From Billgrantia ethanolica (GTDB lineage Bacteria > Pseudomonadota > Gammaproteobacteria > Pseudomonadales > Halomonadaceae): a stretch of 64,000 bases of DNA. The position numbers were made by a program, and so were the translations under genes. The stretch is from NCBI RefSeq assembly GCF_021404305.1, contig NZ_JABFTX010000001.1, forward strand, positions 1,612,001 to 1,676,000, in the 5' to 3' direction. Positions within the stretch are counted from its first letter, which is position 1. Each line of letters opens with the position of its first letter. The notes below the pieces were generated by a model. The model searched no databases and had not been told where the DNA came from. It was given only the letters and a program-made list of their open reading frames with translations. This document shows positions 59,451-64,000 of this stretch, one piece after another.

Positions 59451-60538
59451 CAGTGCGCTCCTGGCCGAGACGGAATGTGCACGACGTCGCCATTCCGGTC
59501 GAAGGCATAGATCTTGTGGGTCGGGAAGTAGACCTTGAGCGGCTGGTCCACGGCGAACTCGTACACGCCGGTGAGATGCAGCACCAGGTGGAACAGCTCG
59601 TTGCGCACGTGCAGGAAGGTTTCCGAGCCGCTGATCTCGGCGATGTCGACCTGCACCTCGAGTTCGAGATCGTCCTTGGCCTGGCGCTCGAGCCCGATAT
59701 GGGAGGCCCGCACGCCGAACTGGTACTGCCCCGGCGAAAGGCCCGCCAGATCGCGATTGAGAGGAAAGTGCACGTTGCGGTCGAAGGTCACCTCCGTGCC
59801 CGAGACGATGGCCGGCACCACGTTGATCGGCGGTTCGGAGAACATCTCGGCGGTGAGCACGTCGCGCGGACGGTGATAGACATCTTCGGTGGGGCCGTAC
59901 TGCAGCAGACGCCCCTCGTGCAGCACCGCCGTGTGCCCGCCCAGCGCCAGTGCCTCGTTGGGCTCGGTGGTGGCATAGACGGCAATGCAGTTGCGCGCCT
60001 TGAACAGCTCGCGCAGCTCCTCGCGAAACTCCTCGCGCAGCTTGTAATCGAGGTTGACCAGGGGCTCGTCGAACAGGATCAGATCGGCATCCTTGACCAG
60101 CGCCCGGCCCATGGCGGTTCGCTGCTGCTGGCCGCCGGAGAGCTCCGCCGGATAGCGCTCCAGCAGATGCTCGATGTGCAGCATGCTGGCCGTCTCGTGA
60201 ACCCGGCGGCGTATTTCCTCCCGCGGCACTCGCGCCAGCTTGAGCGGCGAGGCGATGTTGTCGTAAACGGTCATGGCCGGGTAGTTGATGAACTGCTGAT
60301 AGACCATCGAGACGTTGCGCTTGCGCACCGAGGTGCGCGTGACGTCCTCGCCGTGCATCAGCACCCTGCCGCGGGTGGGCGGCTCGAGGCCTGCCATGAT
60401 GCGCATCAGCGTCGTCTTGCCGGCCAGGGTTCGCCCCAGCAGCACGTTGAAGGAGCCGGGCGCCAACTCGAGGTTGACGCCCTCGATATGCACGGCTCCG
60501 TTGACCACGTGATCGATGTTTTCAAGTATCAAGGACAT
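59450..60538 (-). CDS. glpS: Glycerol ABC transporter ATPase lacking H-loop histidine
   Basis: 362 residues. Unusual Walker A GRTLAGKT (35-42), Q-loop VYQQFINYP, normal signature LSGGQQQR (133-140) and Walker [13 protein letters not shown] (153-164), but the H-loop is YATTEPNEA (188-196) with Thr191 where the switch His should be. C-terminal TOBE-like domain. First transporter gene after glpK (51 bp). Order glpK-S-T-P-Q-U-V-D mirrors the rhizobial glycerol locus. Confidence 0.9.
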   Translation of the reverse strand: MSLILENIDHVVNGAVHIEGVNLELAPGSFNVLLGRTLAGKTTLMRIMAGLEPPTRGRVLMHGEDVTRTSVRKRNVSMVYQQFINYPAMTVYDNIASPLKLARVPREEIRRRVHETASMLHIEHLLERYPAELSGGQQQRTAMGRALVKDADLILFDEPLVNLDYKLREEFREELRELFKARNCIAVYATTEPNEALALGGHTAVLHEGRLLQYGPTEDVYHRPRDVLTAEMFSEPPINVVPAIVSGTEVTFDRNVHFPLNRDLAGLSPGQYQFGVRASHIGLERQAKDDLELEVQVDIAEISGSETFLHVRNELFHLVLHLTGVYEFAVDQPLKVYFPTHKIYAFDRNGDVVHIPSRPGAH

Positions 60539-60589
60539 GCTGAACTCTTTGTCGTCGTTATTGAGTCGTGGGTGAGCCCCAGGCGGGCT

Positions 60590-62122
60590 CTAGCCGGCGA
60601 GCGACACTGCGTGCTCCGTCGCACACCCGGCAGAAAGATCGCGATCGCTCTTCACCCGCTCCACGGCCACCTGCCAGCCGGCATAGAGCGACTCGCGGAT
60701 ATCCGCCGGCATGCGTGGAAAGAAGGTGCGCTCGCACTGCCAGCTGGCCGCCAGCTCGTCCAGCGAGCGGAACCAGCCGATGCCCAGCGCTGCCAGGTAG
60801 GCCGCCCCCAGGGCCGTGGTCTCGCGCACCACCGGGCGGTCGACCTCCTGCCCCAGCATGTCGGCCAGGCACTGCATCAGCCAGCCGTTGGCGACCATGC
60901 CACCGTCGACCCGCAGCCTGCCCTGGCCGAGGCCGACGTCCTGCTCCATGCAGCGGTGGAGATCGCGTGTCTGAAAGCACACCGAGCGCAGCCCGGCGGC
61001 CACCAGCTCGGCAATGCCGGTGTCGCGGGTGAGACCGAAGATCGCCCCGCGGGCACGCGGGTCCCAGTGCGGCGCCCCCAGCCCGGTGAAGGCCGGTACC
61101 AGATAGACGCCGCTGCCCGCCCGGGTCTGCTCGGCCAGGCGCTCGGTTTCGGCGGCGTCATCGAACAGCCTGAGCCCGTCGCGCAGCCACTGCACCGTGG
61201 CTCCGGCCACGAAGATGCTGCCCTCCAGGGCGTAGGTGGGAACGCCATCGATCCGATACGCCAGGGTGGTCAGCAGGCGGTTGTTCGAGCTCACTGCCTG
61301 CTCGCCGGTGTTGAGCATGATGAAGCAGCCGGTACCGTAGGTGCTCTTGACCATGCCGGGCTCGAAGCACGCCTGGCCGACCAGCGCGGCGTGCTGGTCG
61401 CCGGCCACCCCGGTGATGGGAATGGGGTGACCGAACAGACCGGGCTCGATGCTGCCGTAATCGCTGCTGGAATCCCGCACTTCGGGCAGCACGGCGGCAG
61501 GAATGTCGAACAGCGTCAGCAGCTCCGCATCCCACTGCTGGGTGTGAATATCGAACAGCAGCGTACGCGAGGCGTTGGTGGCATCGGTCGCGTGGTGCCG
61601 GCCGCCGGTCAAGCGCCACACGAGATAGCTGTCGACGGTGCCGAAGGCCAGCTCGCCGCGCTCGGCGCGCTGACGCGCCCCAGGCACGTTGTCGAGAATC
61701 CAGGCCAGCTTGGTGGCGGAAAAATAGGGGTCGATCAGCAGCCCGGTACGCTCGCGCACCCGTTCGGCATGGCCGCCGGCATTGAGCGCATCGCAATGCG
61801 CCACCGTGCGCCGGTCCTGCCATACGATCACGGGATGGATCGGCACGCCCGTAGCGCGATCCCAGACCACGGTGGACTCACGCTGGTTGGTGATACCGAT
61901 TGCCGCGATGTCTCGAGGCGCAACACCGGTGCGCTCAAGAACCTCGCGGCAGACCCCGATCACGGTCTGCCAGATCGTCTCGGCGTCATGCTCCACCCAG
62001 CCATCGTCGGGAAAGGATTGGACAAGCTCCTGCTGAGCGATGGCCAGCGGGCTCAGGGAGCGGTCGAAGAGAACGGCGCGCGAGCTGGTCGTGCCTTGAT
62101 CGATGGAGAGTAGGTAGGACAT
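60590..62122 (-). CDS. glpK: Glycerol kinase
   Basis: 510 residues (E. coli 502). FGGY kinase: [68 protein letters not shown] region (about 240-268) and [24 protein letters not shown]. It phosphorylates glycerol to glycerol-3-phosphate with ATP. It heads the operon that imports glycerol by ABC transport, so kinase and importer are induced together; no GlpF facilitator is present. Confidence 0.97.
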   Translation of the reverse strand: MSYLLSIDQGTTSSRAVLFDRSLSPLAIAQQELVQSFPDDGWVEHDAETIWQTVIGVCREVLERTGVAPRDIAAIGITNQRESTVVWDRATGVPIHPVIVWQDRRTVAHCDALNAGGHAERVRERTGLLIDPYFSATKLAWILDNVPGARQRAERGELAFGTVDSYLVWRLTGGRHHATDATNASRTLLFDIHTQQWDAELLTLFDIPAAVLPEVRDSSSDYGSIEPGLFGHPIPITGVAGDQHAALVGQACFEPGMVKSTYGTGCFIMLNTGEQAVSSNNRLLTTLAYRIDGVPTYALEGSIFVAGATVQWLRDGLRLFDDAAETERLAEQTRAGSGVYLVPAFTGLGAPHWDPRARGAIFGLTRDTGIAELVAAGLRSVCFQTRDLHRCMEQDVGLGQGRLRVDGGMVANGWLMQCLADMLGQEVDRPVVRETTALGAAYLAALGIGWFRSLDELAASWQCERTFFPRMPADIRESLYAGWQVAVERVKSDRDLSAGCATEHAVSLAG

Positions 62123-62195
62123 TAGCCTCGCCCGATTATTCTTGTGGGTCGAAGTTGAGGCCCTGGCTGATCGAAACGAAAACTAACCACTCGGT

Positions 62196-62243
62196 CAAAT
62201 GTTCTATTTCAATCAAAAAAAGCCTCAAATGTTCGTTTACGAT
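62196..62243 (-). promoter_or_regulatory. Putative GlpR operator pair upstream of glpK
   Basis: TCAAATGTTC occurs as a direct repeat at 62196-62205 and 62226-62235, 30 bp apart. The second continues as ATGTTCGTTTACGAT, matching the ATGTTCGWW half-site of E. coli GlpR. A further ATGTTCG occurs at 62282-62288, and TTCGCAAACGAA (62421-62432) is a perfect dyad. No glpR gene is in the window. These sites sit in the 360-bp gap between the Pmp3-domain gene and glpK, which has no coding potential. Confidence 0.45.
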
Positions 62244-62317
62244 AGCGAGACTAGCTTAGCGATCATTAGAGAGCAACCATCATGTTCGTCAATATACCTA
62301 GACCTTAGTCTATGAAA

Positions 62318-62353
62318 TTCCCCTTGCGATTTCCTTTGCGATTTCCTTTGCGA
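62318..62353. repeat. 12-bp tandem repeat upstream of glpK
   Basis: Two exact units TTTCCTTTGCGA (62330-62341, 62342-62353) preceded by a diverged unit (62318-62329). Located between candidate GlpR sites; may affect spacing in the control region. Confidence 0.8.
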
Positions 62354-62482
62354 AAGCGCTGCGAATAGCGGCTCAGGGCGTGCGAGCCCGAGCATATCGC
62401 TTTCGTTTTCAATCTCACTATTCGCAAACGAAAATGGAGTCCAGTACGCAGGTGACTCCTGTCATGGAGCCCGGGAAGGACA

Positions 62483-63061
62483 TCACCCAAGCCGTCGCTG
62501 CAGCCACAGCCAGGCGTAAATGCAGCCCGGCACCCACCCCAGCAGGGTCAATGCCAGGCTGTAGACGACTCGCTTCGCGCCACCCTGGGAGAGGCCCACC
62601 GCCAAGGGTGGCAGCAGGATGGCAAGCGTCTTGAAGGCGAAGCGCAGCGCTGGAGGCATCGGCTCGGCCGGCGATGATGGCGCTACCGGCGAGAGGGGAA
62701 GCGACGATGACGTTGCGCCTCGTTCAGCCTCCCGGCCCGGCCTGGTAGCACTGGCCGGAACGGTGTCGTTGGCGGGGGTATAGTGCTGCACCGCCTCATC
62801 CGCCTCCCGCGCCCTCCGTTCGATCTCCAGGGCCCGCCGATGCGCCTCGTGGTCGATCTTCTGATCGATACTCTCCGACCCTTCCGCCAGCTCATCGTGA
62901 TAGCGCTCCCAATCCTCCCAGTCGTGAGGAGTGCCCGCTCGAGGCTGGTGCCCACCGGCCTGGCGGGCACGCTCCCATGCCTTCTCTTCCAGCGTATTGG
63001 GACGCTCCTCGTCGCGACTGCCATCGAGGCCCTTTCGTGCCATGTACTCACGCGCGTCCAT
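62483..63061 (-). CDS. Pmp3/YqaE-domain membrane protein with long charged N-terminus
   Basis: 192 residues from ATG 63061 (GGGAGGAGCAG upstream). Residues 1-~140 are highly charged and predicted disordered or helical (AREYMARKGLDGSRDEER; ALEIERRAREADEAVQ). Residues ~143-190 are two membrane helices that match the Pmp3/UPF0057 family: LAILLPPLAVGLSQGG and LALTLLGWVPGCIYAWLWL. Typical Pmp3 proteins are only 50-60 residues and act in membrane potential and salt stress tolerance, which would suit a halophile. The N-terminal extension has no assigned function. Confidence 0.8.
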   Translation of the reverse strand: MDAREYMARKGLDGSRDEERPNTLEEKAWERARQAGGHQPRAGTPHDWEDWERYHDELAEGSESIDQKIDHEAHRRALEIERRAREADEAVQHYTPANDTVPASATRPGREAERGATSSSLPLSPVAPSSPAEPMPPALRFAFKTLAILLPPLAVGLSQGGAKRVVYSLALTLLGWVPGCIYAWLWLQRRLG

Positions 63062-63281
63062 CTGCTCCTCCCTCACTACGGTAGCGGTGTGCCAGCCCAT
63101 CTCTCAAACTAGGCTCTGCCTGAAAAAGTGCCTAGCTCATGCAACGTTGGATTCCCCTGTACCCGCGCATGTTCCGGCGCCTGGGACCACCGCTCCCGTG
63201 CGCCCACGACAGCGTTGGCCAGGTGTTGAAGACACTGTTTAAGCCCGAAGCGATTCAGCTATGCTGAAAGTGTCCGAAAAA

Positions 63282-63359
63282 GGAAACGCTGAACAAATCG
63301 TCGAGCGAGATGAAGCACAACGCAGGATTCGCTCGCACAGGCGTTCGTGCAGTGTTTCC
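63282..63359 (+). repeat. Interspersed palindromic repeat, copy C (internally shortened)
   Basis: 78 bp with imperfect inverted ends GGAAACGCTGAAC (63282-63294) and GTGCAGTGTTTCC (63347-63359). It shares CGAGCGxGATGAA and GATTCGCTCGC-CAGGC with copies A and B but lacks about 50 bp of the centre with the CATAT hairpin. It lies just before the CBS gene, within a 324-bp spacer (63062-63385). The left part of the spacer has a CTAGGC/GCCTAG inverted repeat (63110-63135) and no gene. Confidence 0.75.
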
Positions 63360-63385
63360 AAAGCGCTCGAACAAGGAGATGCGCC

Positions 63386-63793
63386 ATGCAAAACAGGGCC
63401 CCTACCATCGTTCGCGAGATCATGTCCCGGGATTGCTACCGGGTCACGGCCAACACCTCGATCACGACTCTGGCCGAAGGCCTGGCCCTACATCGCCTGC
63501 CAGGCGTGCCGGTCGTCGATGACAACGACCAGCTGATCGGCTTCATTTCCGAACAGGACGTGCTGGGCAAGCTGCTGCAGAGCGCCTATCTCAACGACGA
63601 AGCGCCACTGGTCAAGGAACTGATGCGCAACGAAGTGCTGTCCGTCTCGCCCACCAAGAGCATCACCGATCTGGCGCAGGAGATGCTGGGGCAGAAGCCC
63701 AAGGTCTACCCGGTAACTGAGCAGGGCCGCCTGTGCGGCATCGTGACTCGCCGCGATGTGCTGACCGCCATCCTGCGCATGCGCCATACTTGA
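63386..63793 (+). CDS. CBS-domain pair protein
   Basis: 135 residues from ATG 63386, with AAGGAG at 7-nt spacing; the longer frame starts inside repeat copy C. Two CBS motifs: TIVREIMSRDCYRVTANTSI...GVPVVDDNDQLIGFISEQDVL (residues ~6-60) and LVKELMRNEVLSVSPTKSI...VYPVTEQGRLCGIVTRRDVL (~72-128). Stand-alone CBS proteins bind adenosine nucleotides and modulate partner proteins; no partner is adjacent. Confidence 0.9.
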   Translation: MQNRAPTIVREIMSRDCYRVTANTSITTLAEGLALHRLPGVPVVDDNDQLIGFISEQDVLGKLLQSAYLNDEAPLVKELMRNEVLSVSPTKSITDLAQEMLGQKPKVYPVTEQGRLCGIVTRRDVLTAILRMRHT

Positions 63794-63859
63794 ACCCGCC
63801 AGGCCCTGCCGAGCCAACGGCAGCCGGGCCTGACACGCTCACTGAGCGAAAGCAAAAGC

Positions 63860-63884
63860 AGCAGGCCCTACGACCGGGCCTGCT
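63860..63884 (+). terminator. Terminator after the CBS gene
   Basis: AGCAGGCCC (63860-63868), 7-nt loop, GGGCCTGCT (63876-63884) then TTGACG. About 66 bp beyond the stop. Confidence 0.7.
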
Positions 63885-63920
63885 TTGACGTGTGCTCTCC
63901 TGCCACCCCATCGGCAGCAC

Positions 63921-63950
63921 AAAAAAAACCGCCCATGGGGTCATGGGCGG
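63921..63950 (-). terminator. Terminator for a minus-strand gene entering from the right
   Basis: CCGCCCATG-GGGT-CATGGGCGG, followed on the minus strand by eight T. This is a classical terminator for a transcript coming from beyond the right window edge. Confidence 0.85.
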
Positions 63951-63982
63951 CAAGATCGAAACTGCGAGCCAGAGCAACAGTG

Positions 63983-64000
63983 TTAGCGACTGCCATCGCG
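63983..64000 (-). CDS. Possible C-terminal end of a truncated gene
   Basis: A minus-strand frame enters from the window edge and stops at TAA 63983-63985 after five codons (RDGSR), 33 bp before a strong terminator. Too short to identify; inferred mainly from the terminator. Other frames stay open past the terminator and are less likely. Confidence 0.3.
   Translation of the reverse strand, partial: RDGSR

Noticed and set aside
59453..62113. Very long plus-strand open frame (886 codons) opposite glpK and glpS
   Set aside because: It is the antisense of two well-identified genes in high-GC sequence; the translation has no recognisable domain and is rich in His, Gln and Arg as expected for shadow frames.

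Overview
The window is a 64 kb chromosomal stretch of a high-GC gammaproteobacterium. The betI-betB-betA choline/glycine-betaine operon, the E. coli-like FadE, Prc, GlpK and NadK, the pth-ychF junction and the codon bias together suggest a halophilic Halomonadaceae member (Halomonas-like). That assignment is an inference from gene content; no rRNA or marker search was possible. There are no phage, plasmid or CRISPR signatures, so this is largely core chromosome with a few accessory loci.

Layout, left to right. 0-11 kb: the end of pth, ychF, an elongator tRNA-Met, an M18 aminopeptidase, the periplasmic protease Prc, a signalling locus (REC-GGDEF-EAL protein facing a hybrid histidine kinase that overlaps a small periplasmic molybdopterin-oxidoreductase-like gene), then a minus-strand tRNA block (tRNA-Met and three tRNA-Asn) with an unusual 21-bp tandem repeat that reuses the tRNA 3' end. 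11-15 kb: betIBA with a palindromic BetI-type operator. 15-28.5 kb: fadE, an SLC13-type anion transporter, an aminotransferase/carboxymuconolactone-decarboxylase-like pair with a divergent RpiR regulator, a quinone oxidoreductase, a glycerophosphodiester phosphodiesterase, a relic of glutaminase, a fused PncC-NadE protein, and an unassigned permease with two TTGTCGACA boxes upstream.

28.8-42.6 kb, all on the minus strand: a late cobalamin cluster. cobT-cbiB-cobD-cobU-cobS-cobC plus a second CobU-like gene are followed by an adenosylcobalamin riboswitch controlling btuB-btuF-btuC-btuD-cobB-cobO-cobQ. The set can take up corrinoids, adenosylate and amidate them, and attach the aminopropanol arm and lower ligand; no corrin-ring genes are in the window. 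A copper-type P1B ATPase precedes cobT. It is divergent from a radical SAM gene with a strong LexA (SOS) box over its promoter.

46-52.6 kb: alcohol dehydrogenase, a DUF2797 zinc-ribbon protein, DUF1315 protein, GlpG-type rhomboid protease, a calcineurin-like phosphoesterase coupled to NAD kinase, and an EamA permease; two nearly identical copies of a palindromic interspersed repeat lie here and a shortened third copy lies at 63.3 kb. 52.6-62.1 kb: a complete glycerol catabolic operon, glpK-glpS-glpT-glpP-glpQ-glpU-glpV-glpD, of the rhizobial ABC-transporter type. It imports glycerol, phosphorylates it and oxidises glycerol-3-phosphate. Its two ATPase subunits carry complementary motif defects, predicting one consensus and one degenerate ATP site. 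The window ends with a Pmp3-domain membrane protein and a CBS-domain protein.

The strongest candidates for something new are the PncC-NadE fusion, the asymmetric glycerol ABC ATPase pair, the tRNA-Asn-associated tandem repeat, and the ~128-bp palindromic repeat family.
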